NCBI GenBank assembly: GCA_030680855.1
Contig: JAUXUN010000050.1
Coordinates: forward strand, 1-45,474
DNA: 45,474 bases
Source of the DNA: Aestuariivirga sp.
GTDB taxonomy: Bacteria > Pseudomonadota > Alphaproteobacteria > Rhizobiales > Aestuariivirgaceae
Direction: 5' to 3'
The notes under the pieces are model-generated. The model saw only the letters and a program-made list of their open reading frames with translations, did no database searches and was not told where the DNA came from. Numbering within the stretch: the stretch's first letter is position 1; every line of letters starts with the position of its first letter. A program made the position numbers and the translations under genes. Shown piece by piece: positions 32,638 to 40,712 of this stretch.

Positions 32638-33693
32638 TTACTGGGAAACCCAGGTATTAAAGCGTTCAGTCGCCTTAGACTGTTGGTCGACCCAGTACTC
32701 GTCACTATAGACTGCAGCCGATGCGGCCTTGTCGGGCGCTGTCGGCAGTGAGTCCCTGATCTCCTGAGACATGAGGTCATAGGCAGCGAGTGTGGGCACA
32801 CCATAGGAGAGATGCTTCACAAGCTCCGCCTGGGTTTCAGGCTTTGCATAGAAGGCAAGCAGCTTCTGAGCTGCCGCGGGATTTGGCCCCTTGGCGATTT
32901 TCACCCAATAGTCAGTGCCGACCCAGAAGCCTGAGCTCCAGCCGATGACAAGGTTGCGCTTGTTTTCCTTTGCAGCTCCCGTGACGCGGGCATTGAAGTT
33001 GATGTTCATAGCCACGTCACCCGCAAGCAAACGCTGCATGCCGTCAGCAGCGCTCTCCGACCAGAGAATGTGCGGCTTCAGCTCATCGAGCTTCTTGAAG
33101 GCCCGGTCAAAGCCTTCCGGCGAACGGAGCACGTCATAGATTTCTTCCTTTTTAACGCCATCGGCCATGAGCGCTATTTCGATCATGATGCGCGCATCCT
33201 TGTAGCAGCCGCGCTTGCCCGGCCACTTGGCCACATCCCAAAACTCCGCCCAGGACTTTGGTCCGTCCGTGATCTTGTCGCCGTCATAGGCCATCACCGT
33301 GGCCCAGATATCTGAAGCGATGCCGCAGTCATGGGCCGCATAGCCGATCTGCTTGTCGCGGCCGCCCAATGCGTCCCAGTCAAGCTTCTCGAAGATGCCT
33401 TCGTCGCAGCCCTGGATCACCTGGGGGCTTTCGAAGGGGACCACATCCCAAACGATTTTGCCCGCTTCCACCTGGCTGGTGATCTTGGCGTATTCACCGC
33501 CGAATTCCTCTTCGACGATCTTGATCCCGGTTTCCTTCATGAATGGCTCGAAAAGCGCCTTGCGGTAGGCATCCTGCCAGACGCCACCCCAGCCCACGAC
33601 AACAACCTGTTCCTGGGCGGATGCGTTGCTTGCGGCGAACATGGCAATGCCCGCGCCGAGCAATAACGGTTTCAGATAGGACAATACCTTCAT
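32638..33693 (-). CDS. Periplasmic solute-binding protein, PotD/polyamine type
   Basis: A 351-residue exported binding protein. The signal peptide ends near SNASA-QE (about 27). The mature start VVVVGWGGVWQDAYRKA and the segments VVPFESPQVIQGC, MAYDGDKITDGPKSWAEFWD and AGDVAMNINFNARV are those of the spermidine/putrescine/amine group. It would deliver substrate to the PotB/PotC-like permeases, which are encoded separately beyond the aminotransferase and regulator genes. The ribosome site GGGAGAG precedes the start. The aminotransferase gene follows 73 bp downstream, probably on one transcript. Confidence 0.9.
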   Translation of the reverse strand: MKVLSYLKPLLLGAGIAMFAASNASAQEQVVVVGWGGVWQDAYRKALFEPFMKETGIKIVEEEFGGEYAKITSQVEAGKIVWDVVPFESPQVIQGCDEGIFEKLDWDALGGRDKQIGYAAHDCGIASDIWATVMAYDGDKITDGPKSWAEFWDVAKWPGKRGCYKDARIMIEIALMADGVKKEEIYDVLRSPEGFDRAFKKLDELKPHILWSESAADGMQRLLAGDVAMNINFNARVTGAAKENKRNLVIGWSSGFWVGTDYWVKIAKGPNPAAAQKLLAFYAKPETQAELVKHLSYGVPTLAAYDLMSQEIRDSLPTAPDKAASAAVYSDEYWVDQQSKATERFNTWVSQ

Positions 33694-33741
33694 TCCACTC
33701 TCCCTCATTTGGTTCGCAAAGAGGCTGCCTCTTCGCCGCCA

Positions 33742-33782
33742 TTGACAGTTTATCAACTGCTGTTAGCTTGTGATCACAAGCT
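33742..33782. promoter_or_regulatory. Divergent promoter with perfect 18-bp GntR-type palindrome
   Basis: AGCTTGTGATCACAAGCT (33765-33782) is a perfect palindrome in the 148-bp gap between the binding-protein gene and the BKACE gene. A plus-strand TTGACA at 33742-33747 would place the operator over the -10 region, suiting repression. Its GTGATCAC core repeats at 30424-30431 beside the regulator gene. Confidence 0.7.
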
Positions 33783-33841
33783 CTGTGATGTTAGACTTAA
33801 CTTTAATGGCTTGTCAAACAAACGTGAAGCGGGAGGGCGTA

Positions 33842-34804
33842 ATGGCGGAAGAAACGGTTTCGGCAGCAAAATCAAAGGCCAGAAAGGTGATCATTACATG
33901 CGCGGTCACGGGCTCCGTCCACACCCCAAGCATGACGCCCTATCTGCCGATCACGCCCGACGAAATCGCCCGGGAATCGATTGCTGCCGCTGAAGCCGGC
34001 GCCTCTGTCATTCATCTGCACGCACGCGATCCCAAAACGGGGCAGCCTACGCCTGACCCGGCGGTCTTCATGCAATTCCTGCCGCGCATCAAGCAAAACT
34101 GCGATGCCGTCATCAACATCACCACCGGCGGCTCCCTGGGCATGAGCATCGAGGACAGGCTAGCGGCCCCGCTTCTGGCCCAGCCCGAACTCTGTTCGCT
34201 CAACATGGGATCCATGAACTTCGGCATTTTCCATGCCGGGGCAAAGATCAAGGAATGGAAATTCGATTGGGAAAAACCCTATATCGAGAAGACGCGCGAC
34301 ACCGTCGTTCCTAACACCTTTGCCCAGATTGAATCCTTCATCGAGCGGCTCGGCAAGGGTTGCGGCACGCGCTTTGAATGCGAATGCTATGATGTTGGCC
34401 ATCTCTACACGCTGGCCTATTACCTGGACCGCAAACTGCTGGAACCGCCACTCTTCGTGCAGACGATATTCGGCGTCATGGGTGGCATCGGTGCCCATCC
34501 GGAAGATCTCATGCACATGCGCCGCACCGCCGACCGGCTGTTCGGCTCTGACTATCAATGGTCGATTCTGGCGGCTGGACGGCACCAGATGAACATGATC
34601 ACCATTGGCGCCACCATGGGCGGCAATGTGCGCGTGGGGCTCGAGGACAGCATCTATCTGGGGGCAGGCACCCTTGCCAAGAGCAACGCCGAACAGGTGG
34701 CCAAGATCAGGCGCATTCTCATGGAATTGTCGCTGGATGTGGCAACCCCTCAGGAAGCGCGCCAGATGCTGAAGCTGAAGGGTGGTGACCGTGTCGCTTT
34801 CTGA
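33842..34804 (+). CDS. BKACE-family beta-keto acid cleavage enzyme (DUF849)
   Basis: A 320-residue metal-dependent enzyme. BKACE enzymes react a beta-keto acid with acetyl-CoA to give acetoacetate and a new acyl-CoA. The zinc ligands His58 and His60 lie in VIHLHARDP, and the third, by analogy with Kce, is Glu268 in VRVGLEDS. The TTGGSLG loop (94-100) and SLNMGSMNFG are typical. The start at 33842 is set by GGGAGG 5 nt upstream; an ATG at 33770 is inside the operator. The thioesterase gene begins 2 bp after its stop, so the acyl-CoA product is probably hydrolysed at once. Confidence 0.92.
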   Translation: MAEETVSAAKSKARKVIITCAVTGSVHTPSMTPYLPITPDEIARESIAAAEAGASVIHLHARDPKTGQPTPDPAVFMQFLPRIKQNCDAVINITTGGSLGMSIEDRLAAPLLAQPELCSLNMGSMNFGIFHAGAKIKEWKFDWEKPYIEKTRDTVVPNTFAQIESFIERLGKGCGTRFECECYDVGHLYTLAYYLDRKLLEPPLFVQTIFGVMGGIGAHPEDLMHMRRTADRLFGSDYQWSILAAGRHQMNMITIGATMGGNVRVGLEDSIYLGAGTLAKSNAEQVAKIRRILMELSLDVATPQEARQMLKLKGGDRVAF

Positions 34805-34806
34805 CA

Positions 34807-35262
34807 ATGGCTGAGGCCGGCCCCATGCGCTCCTTGAAGACGGTCGAAACATTTCGCGGCGTTGCCTATCCATGGTTGTGTGATTCCATGGGCCATATGA
34901 ACACGCAGCATTATTGCGCCCTGTTCGACGGCGCAACGTTTCACTACCTGGCGCTGATGGGCGGCCCGCGGCACTTGAAGGAAAGCCGGCGCGGCTGGGT
35001 CGACGCAAAGCAGACCATCGAATACCGCCGGGAAATCCTGTCGGGTGACCTGCTGGTGATCTCCACCGCCATGACCCGTGTTGGCCGCTCGTCGCTTGGC
35101 TTCCGCCATGAACTGGTTGACCTGGAGGACGGCGCCTTGCGCGCCACCAGCGATCATGTGGTGGTTCACTTCGATCTCGACAAGCGCGCATCCTTGACGC
35201 TTCCTGATGCAGTGGTGGCAAAGGCAAGAGAGTATCTCGATGACGACAGCAACACGGAGTGA
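34807..35262 (+). CDS. Hot-dog acyl-CoA thioesterase
   Basis: A 151-residue 4HBT-type thioesterase. The N-terminal segment WLCDSMGHMNTQHYCALFD has the catalytic Asp26 and the H-M-N turn (30-32) of 4-hydroxybenzoyl-CoA thioesterases. It is next to the BKACE gene as cdhB-type betainyl-CoA thioesterases are in carnitine operons, and likely releases the free acid from the acyl-CoA made by BKACE. Its end overlaps the FAD gene start by 23 bp, indicating coupled translation. Confidence 0.87.
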   Translation: MAEAGPMRSLKTVETFRGVAYPWLCDSMGHMNTQHYCALFDGATFHYLALMGGPRHLKESRRGWVDAKQTIEYRREILSGDLLVISTAMTRVGRSSLGFRHELVDLEDGALRATSDHVVVHFDLDKRASLTLPDAVVAKAREYLDDDSNTE

Positions 35263-36664
35263 GGGGCGCTGCCTCTGGCTGCGCCAGGCGATCCAGCCGG
35301 GCGAGGTGGATGCGCCCGTCCTCGAAGGAAATCAAACCGCCGATATCTGCATCGTTGGCGGGGGACTGGCCGGCTTGTGGACAGCGCTTGACCTCAAGGA
35401 GCGCGATCCGTCCTGCGATGTGGCAATCATTGAGGCCGATATCTGCGGCGGCGGGGCATCGGGACGGAACTCCGGCATGGTGCTGTCGCAATGGGCCAAG
35501 TTTGCGGCGCTGAAAGCCTTCTGTGGTGAGGCAGGCGCCATTGCCCTGGGCCACGCCTTTGCCGCGTCGGCGGGAAACATCGAGCGCTTTTGCAAGGCCA
35601 ATGGCATTGATGCGGAGATCCGCCCGGATGGCTGGATATGGGGCGCCACCTGCCAAAAGCATGTGGGATCATGGAACGGCATTCTGGAAAACCTGGAAAG
35701 CAGCGGGCTGCATCCCTTCACCCGTGTGACGGGCGCGGAGATCAGGGCGCTCTGCGGCACTGACCGATTCCTTGCGGGCATCCATGACCCCACTGCCGCA
35801 ACGCTTCATCCCGGCAAACTGGTGCGCGGCCTGCGCCGCGCTGCCTTGGCCAGGGGCATTCGCATTTTCGAGAATTCGCGGATGGTTAAGCTGGAGCGGC
35901 AAAATCCCGCGGTTGTCAAAACGCCCAAGGGGATGATGCGGTCACCGGTCTGCATCCTCACATTAAATGCCTGGTCAACATCCGTGCCCGAACTTCGCCC
36001 GTCGATCCTGGTGATTGCCAGCGATGACTCCGTAACCGAGCCGGCACCAGAACTCCTCGAAAAAATGGGTTATCTGCGGCGCCCCCTGATGGGTGACAGC
36101 CAAACTTTCGTGACGGGATTCAGGACCACCGCCGATCACCGCTTTCAACCCGGAATCACCGGCGGCATCATTGGATTTGGCAGCCTCGGCACCAACCGTT
36201 TCGAAGGCCGCTCGATACGCGAGGCCGATATCCGGGACTGCGTCAGCCGCGGCTTCCCGGCCTTCGCCGATCTGCCCTATGCCGACAGCTGGTGCGGGCC
36301 GATTGACCGCACACGCAGCGGCTTGCCACTCTTTGGCCCGTTGCCTGGCGCACCAAACATTTTCTATGGATTTGGCTTTTCCGGAAATGGCGTGGCGACG
36401 ACCCCGGTGACGGCGAAGATTCTCGCGAGCCTTGCCCTTGGCAAGAATGATGAATGGTCATCCTGCGGGCTTGTGCGGCCACCCGAAAGGTGGCTGCCAC
36501 CGGAGCCCATCCGTTACATCGGCGCCCACATGGTGCGCCAAGCAATCCGCCGCAAGGACCGGCTCGAACAGGAAAACCGCGTTCCCGGCCCCGTGGTCCG
36601 CGCCCTGGCTGCCATGGCGCCGGGAGGCATCACGACATCAACTATTGTCAGCCCCAGGAGGTGA
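35240..36664 (+). CDS. FAD-dependent amine/amino acid oxidoreductase (DAO family)
   Basis: A 474-residue flavoprotein. The dinucleotide-binding motif IVGGGLAGLWTAL is at 38-50, and the second flavin segment GGGASGRNSGM at 70-80. The late GFGFSGNGVATTPVTAKI motif is typical of DadA/PuuB-like oxidases. It would oxidise a secondary or primary amine, for example an N-substituted amino acid or a gamma-glutamyl-putrescine-like compound. The start at 35240 lies within the thioesterase gene. AGGAGG near its end serves the cupin gene. The substrate is not given by the sequence. Confidence 0.85.
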   Translation: MTTATRSEGRCLWLRQAIQPGEVDAPVLEGNQTADICIVGGGLAGLWTALDLKERDPSCDVAIIEADICGGGASGRNSGMVLSQWAKFAALKAFCGEAGAIALGHAFAASAGNIERFCKANGIDAEIRPDGWIWGATCQKHVGSWNGILENLESSGLHPFTRVTGAEIRALCGTDRFLAGIHDPTAATLHPGKLVRGLRRAALARGIRIFENSRMVKLERQNPAVVKTPKGMMRSPVCILTLNAWSTSVPELRPSILVIASDDSVTEPAPELLEKMGYLRRPLMGDSQTFVTGFRTTADHRFQPGITGGIIGFGSLGTNRFEGRSIREADIRDCVSRGFPAFADLPYADSWCGPIDRTRSGLPLFGPLPGAPNIFYGFGFSGNGVATTPVTAKILASLALGKNDEWSSCGLVRPPERWLPPEPIRYIGAHMVRQAIRRKDRLEQENRVPGPVVRALAAMAPGGITTSTIVSPRR

Positions 36665-36666
36665 TC

Positions 36667-37032
36667 ATGCCCGAAGCCAAATTGTTCAAACGCGCCGAAC
36701 TTCCGTTCAAGGATTGCATAACGCCGTCAGGCGTAACCCAGACCGCCCGGACCATCACCGCCAGCATCAGCAAACAGATGGGCGGCGGCATGGAGATCGG
36801 CGAAGATGTCTGCATTCACTGGACAACGCTCTATGACGAAATCCTTTTTATCCATAAGGGCACGATGATCGTGCGCACCAGCGCCGGCGAACTGGAATGC
36901 CACCCCGGGGATATTGTTTGGTTGCCCGAGGGCGTGACCCTCGACTATGACATGACCGGCAGGCGCTGCGAATACTTCTATTCGCTCTGCCCCATTGACT
37001 GGGCCAAGCGAAACAACATGGAAGAGCCATAG
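36667..37032 (+). CDS. EutQ-like cupin protein
   Basis: A 121-residue cupin of the ethanolamine-utilisation EutQ-like group. The core is TTLYDEILFIHKGTMIV, then LECHPGDIVWLPEGVTLDYD. The first motif lacks the usual two histidines (it has YDEILFIHKG), so metal binding may be weak or absent. It starts 2 bp after the FAD oxidoreductase stop, with AGGAGG overlapping that stop, so it is the last gene of the BKACE operon. The role is unknown; EutQ-type cupins accompany amine catabolism. Confidence 0.82.
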   Translation: MPEAKLFKRAELPFKDCITPSGVTQTARTITASISKQMGGGMEIGEDVCIHWTTLYDEILFIHKGTMIVRTSAGELECHPGDIVWLPEGVTLDYDMTGRRCEYFYSLCPIDWAKRNNMEEP

Positions 37033-37071
37033 TTTAGAAATCTTCTGCCTTGTTGATAGACTGGCTGCACA

Positions 37072-37102
37072 CCGGCCTCAGGAATGAAACCTGAAGGTCC
37101 GG
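37072..37102 (+). terminator. Imperfect hairpin after the BKACE operon
   Basis: CCGGCCTCAGG and CCTGAAGGTCCGG pair with two bulges around AATGAAA, 40 nt after the cupin stop. No T-run follows. A possible Rho-assisted end of the operon. Confidence 0.4.
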
Positions 37103-37239
37103 CAATTAACCTTGCATTAATCGTTAAATTGAAATTCCCGGCGCCCCTTGAAGTTCCCGTCAAATGGAACCTTTCTTTTATGACTTCTTTCTACTTTGCC
37201 GCAGAGGCCGAGCTATAGCCTCAAACCAGAGGATTAGTT

Positions 37240-38265
37240 GTGGCAAGCTTAGACGAACCGGGAACAGTCGAGGAAAACGCAATCGAATTCCTGGGAATCC
37301 GCCGCATTACGGCGGACGAGCTCGGTATCAAACGCTCAAAAAATGGCGCGAGTTTTTCCTACATCGACGACGGCAAGCGCAACATTTCCCGGACCAATTT
37401 GAAAAGAATTGCCGAGCTAGTCATTCCACCGGCGTGGTCGAATGTCCGCATTGCGACTGAAAAAGACGCGCATTTGCAGGCAGTGGGAAGAGATGCTGCG
37501 GGACGTTTACAATATATTTACCATCCTGAATGGGTTGAAGTCAGGGCTGCCGCGAAGGCATTCCGGCTAACTCAAATAGGGAGCGTGGTGGGCCGGCTGC
37601 GAACCTGCATAAAGCGCGACTTGGCCGATGGCACAGAGAACATGCCCCTGGCGGCCGCGGCCCGTATCGTCGACCTGCTGCATCTGCGCGCGGGCCATGA
37701 AGCCTATGCGGGCGACGAGGGCGGAAGAGGGGTCTCGACCCTGCTGAAGCGCCACCTGAAAATGGACAGCGATGGTTTTCATCTGGCATTCCGGGGCAAG
37801 GGCGGTAAGCACATCGACAAAAGTTGTGACGATCCATTACTCATCGCTGCCTTGAAGGAACTCCGCGCTTATCCAGGCGCCCGGCTCTTTAAACTGATAT
37901 CAAGCGATGGGTTCCGGCCCATGACGGCGGGAGACCTCAATCAATACCTTGCCGAAAGCTCCGGCAAGCCCATCACCGCAAAAGACTTTCGAACCTTGTT
38001 TGCGTCATCGGTAGCGCTGAATGAGTTCCAGAGTTTGGAAGCCCCAAGCACAACGGCTGCAGCACGGCGCGCAGTCGCGGCCGTCGCGCGGAAAATCAGC
38101 GCAGAGCTTGCGAACACACCAGCAGTGACCAGAAAAAGCTACATTCATCCCAGGATCATTGAAAGTTTCGAAAAGGGCGAGCTTGAGCATGCTGGGGACG
38201 CTCCAAGAAAGCGCAACCTGAGTTTGGCAGAGTCGAATCTCATGCAGTTTCTGCACACCACCTGA
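37240..38265 (+). CDS. DNA topoisomerase IB (poxvirus-type)
   Basis: A 341-residue type IB topoisomerase that relaxes supercoils through a 3'-phosphotyrosine intermediate. Catalytic residues by motif are Arg150 in LHLRAGHEAY, Lys187 in FRGKGGK, Arg251 in AKDFRTLFAS and Tyr301 in TRKSYIHP. The N-terminal part (about 15-105) is the DNA-binding lobe (IPPAWSNVRIA, YIYHPEW). It starts at GTG 37240 with AGAGGA before it. RxGNE-type motif deviation (RAGHEA) is the only oddity. It stands alone, not with Ku or ligase genes. Confidence 0.9.
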   Translation: MASLDEPGTVEENAIEFLGIRRITADELGIKRSKNGASFSYIDDGKRNISRTNLKRIAELVIPPAWSNVRIATEKDAHLQAVGRDAAGRLQYIYHPEWVEVRAAAKAFRLTQIGSVVGRLRTCIKRDLADGTENMPLAAAARIVDLLHLRAGHEAYAGDEGGRGVSTLLKRHLKMDSDGFHLAFRGKGGKHIDKSCDDPLLIAALKELRAYPGARLFKLISSDGFRPMTAGDLNQYLAESSGKPITAKDFRTLFASSVALNEFQSLEAPSTTAAARRAVAAVARKISAELANTPAVTRKSYIHPRIIESFEKGELEHAGDAPRKRNLSLAESNLMQFLHTT

Positions 38266-38274
38266 AAATCAACT

Positions 38275-39186
38275 TTAGGCAAGAGCCGCCGCAATCCAGG
38301 CGGCAGCCACGGCTCCGCCAGCGATGCCGGCGCATTTCCACTGCAAGCCTCGGTCCAGGGTCCAATCGCGGTCCCACCTTGCAAGCACCCAGCCCACGGC
38401 AATCCCTGATCCAAAGCCCAGCACATGGGCAAGCACATCGGTATTCTCGCCGCTGAGCCCCAGGAATGCCAGCAGCGCCAATCCGCCAGCCAGCGGCACC
38501 CAGTTGCGGAGGGTGGAGAGGGCATGATCCTGACGCCTTACCTGGCGCAATGCGGCGAGCAGGCCGATGCCGGCAAATATTGCCGTGGAGGCGCCAATCG
38601 ACGTGTGCTCCGGGGCTCGCACAAGTGTACTCAGAACGTTGCCCACTGTACCGGCGGTGATCATTGCGAGTGCCGCGACACCGGCGCCAGTGACCTGGGA
38701 CAGGAGCATCAGGAAAACCGTGCCGAAGACAAGATTGCCGAGAAGGTGCGCGCCACTCTGGTGCAGGCACAAGGCCGTTACAGCGCGCCACCACTCGCCC
38801 TTGAGGATCAATCCGGTCTGGGCCGCCCCGGCACTGATCCAGTCAAAAGAAAACGCTTCGTTGCGCCCGGCGGCAAAAAAGAACAGCAGCACGGTCCAAT
38901 AGACCATCGCCACTTCGACACGCGGCAGTGGCGGGCGCACCCAAACTCTCTCCGGCGGGCGACGGCGGTTCTCGCTGTCATAGGCCGCGAGCTCAGCATT
39001 GGCCCTTGCGGTATCGTCGCGCGCCACATACAGGGCGGTGAATTTGCCCTCCGGGGTAATCAACGACTGAATGCCCATGGCTGTCAAAACCAAGGCGTAT
39101 TGTTCAGCCTCGCCGCGCGTGGCGCAGCGCCGCACCTCAACTAGTTCGCCTTGCTCGCCTCGGTCCACACCGGCCATCTTGTCCAC
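38275..39186 (-). CDS. Rhomboid-family intramembrane serine protease
   Basis: About 303 residues. An N-terminal cytosolic part (about 1-90) resembles the small alpha-beta domain found before the membrane core in other bacterial rhomboids (RCATRGEAEQYALVLTAMGI). The rhomboid core has LHQSGAHLLGN (141-151), the catalytic Ser200 in SIGASTAIFA and His254 in LAHVLGFGSG. It would cut membrane proteins inside the bilayer. The start could be GTG 39186 or ATG 39177. Tail to tail with the topoisomerase gene at 9 bp. Confidence 0.88.
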   Translation of the reverse strand: MDKMAGVDRGEQGELVEVRRCATRGEAEQYALVLTAMGIQSLITPEGKFTALYVARDDTARANAELAAYDSENRRRPPERVWVRPPLPRVEVAMVYWTVLLFFFAAGRNEAFSFDWISAGAAQTGLILKGEWWRAVTALCLHQSGAHLLGNLVFGTVFLMLLSQVTGAGVAALAMITAGTVGNVLSTLVRAPEHTSIGASTAIFAGIGLLAALRQVRRQDHALSTLRNWVPLAGGLALLAFLGLSGENTDVLAHVLGFGSGIAVGWVLARWDRDWTLDRGLQWKCAGIAGGAVAAAWIAAALA

Positions 39187-39349
39187 ATTCCGCCCGCAGT
39201 TGGATTTGAAATAGGTAGTTGCAGGCGGCTATGCAAGCAGGATGACTCGTGTCCAAACCTGGAACCTCAGCGGGCTGAGCGGGCGCGAAGCCCTCAAGGT
39301 GTGCGCGCACTCATCGCGGCGATTACCGGTTAAGGAAGCGCTTTCGCCA

Positions 39350-40678
39350 TCACCGCTCGCTGAAGGCTGGCCCGTAAACCTTGAAAACCGGCTTGAGGAT
39401 ATAACGCAGGAATGATTTGGCGCCGATCACGATCTCGGCGGAGACCACCATGCCCGGTGAAACCACGGCATGGCCGGGAAGTTCCAATTCATCGAGACTG
39501 ACCGCCGCCTTGAAATAGAAATCGCCGTTTTCGCGCTGAAACGAGGAGGGCGAAATGCTTTCGACCTTGCCATGAATCTTGCCATAGATCGAGGAATCGA
39601 AGGCCGTGATCCGCAGTTCGGTCCGGTCGCCGATTTTCACATTCCCGATGTCATCAGGCCGCACCTGCACTTCGGCAACGAGCGGCACGTCTTCCGGCAC
39701 GATCCTGGCAAACGTGTCGCCGGGCATAATGACCTCGCCCGCGGATTTTACGGTCAGCACCTGCACGGCGCCGCTGACGGGCGCGCGCACTATGAGCCGG
39801 CTGAACCTGTCCTGCTGCTTGGCCAGCGCCTCATCGGTTTCCTTGAGACCGGCGGTAACTTTCGAAAGTTCCTCCGTCCATGAAAGTCTGGCCTTCGCAT
39901 CGGACGCCGCCAGCAGGCTGTTTGCTTCATCCAGGGCTTCTTTGGCTGAAGCGAGCTTTCCCTGGGAATTCAGCAGCTGGGTCCTGGTCTGCTCAAGGGT
40001 GGATTGGTCATTGTAATAGTCGCGCCGGGTGGCGAGCCCCTGCTTGAGCAAGTTGGCCTTGTCATCGAAAACCTGCTGCCGGATGGCTACCATGCCCTCC
40101 AGGGCCCTGGTTTCCTTCTCCAGATTGGCAATCTCGACATTGCGCTGCTCGATCCGCGATTGCAGGGTGCGGTGCTCGGCATTCCGCTCATTCATGCGCG
40201 TATCCAATACGGCCTGCTGCTCGGTTCCGAGGTCCATCCCGCTGAGCCGGAGGGGGGCGCCAGTCTTCTGTGAGAGGATCAATTGTTCGAGCTGCTTCTT
40301 CTGCTGCCTGAGATCATCCGAACGGGCCCGCAACTGCCCGAGGTCGCCGCCCGCCTGGTCAGGGGCAAGGCGCAGCAGGGGATCGCCCGCCCTCACCATG
40401 GCGCCGGGGTTCACATAGATTTCAGCGATGATTCCGCCCTCAAGGTGCTGGACGGCGCGGATATCGCCACGCGGAATAATCTGTCCAGGGGCAATGGCCA
40501 GCTCCCTGATCGGCGTGACGCTGGCCCAGAGCGTTGCCGCCAGCAAGATGATGCTGCCGGTGCGCAAGATCGTGCGCTGAATCCTGACGGGCCGCGCGTC
40601 TTCAAGTTCAAGCGGCAGAACGAAGGAATTCGATCCCGCCGCCGCACCGTCGGACTTGAGCCAGTTTGAAAGCTTCAT
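39350..40678 (-). CDS. Type I secretion membrane fusion protein (HlyD family)
   Basis: A 442-residue periplasmic adaptor. One N-terminal helix (about 38-58) anchors it in the inner membrane. A first lipoyl half follows (about 75-110, GGIIAEIYVNPGAMVRAGDPLLRL), then a long coiled coil (about 115-285), the second lipoyl half (VRAPVSGAVQVLTVKSAGEVI) and a beta-barrel C-terminal domain. It links the ABC exporters to an outer-membrane TolC-like channel, which is not encoded in the window. It starts 35 bp after the first ABC gene ends. The 39187-39349 gap holds no supported gene. Confidence 0.92.
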   Translation of the reverse strand: MKLSNWLKSDGAAAGSNSFVLPLELEDARPVRIQRTILRTGSIILLAATLWASVTPIRELAIAPGQIIPRGDIRAVQHLEGGIIAEIYVNPGAMVRAGDPLLRLAPDQAGGDLGQLRARSDDLRQQKKQLEQLILSQKTGAPLRLSGMDLGTEQQAVLDTRMNERNAEHRTLQSRIEQRNVEIANLEKETRALEGMVAIRQQVFDDKANLLKQGLATRRDYYNDQSTLEQTRTQLLNSQGKLASAKEALDEANSLLAASDAKARLSWTEELSKVTAGLKETDEALAKQQDRFSRLIVRAPVSGAVQVLTVKSAGEVIMPGDTFARIVPEDVPLVAEVQVRPDDIGNVKIGDRTELRITAFDSSIYGKIHGKVESISPSSFQRENGDFYFKAAVSLDELELPGHAVVSPGMVVSAEIVIGAKSFLRYILKPVFKVYGPAFSER

Positions 40679-40712
40679 CTTGTTGCCCCTAGCTTTGAAT
40701 ATGGTCTGGTGA

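Noticed and set aside
34160-35662. A 500-codon minus-strand frame across the BKACE, thioesterase and FAD genes
   Set aside because: Antisense to three well-supported coupled genes; composition (Arg, His, Pro rich) is that of a shadow frame.
33842-36664. Carnitine degradation operon (cdhABC)
   Set aside because: BKACE and thioesterase fit, but there is no carnitine dehydrogenase in the cluster, and an aminotransferase and FAD oxidase are present instead. The lambda-crystallin-like gene at 2745 is about 31 kb away and not linked.
37166-37200. GGAAC upstream of the topoisomerase gene as an EcfG general-stress promoter
   Set aside because: No GTT at the needed spacing of about 16-19 nt, so the -10 part is missing.
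39242-39415. A 57-codon plus-strand frame in the gap before the HlyD-type gene
   Set aside because: Overlaps the 3' end of the HlyD gene on the other strand, no ribosome site, no family.
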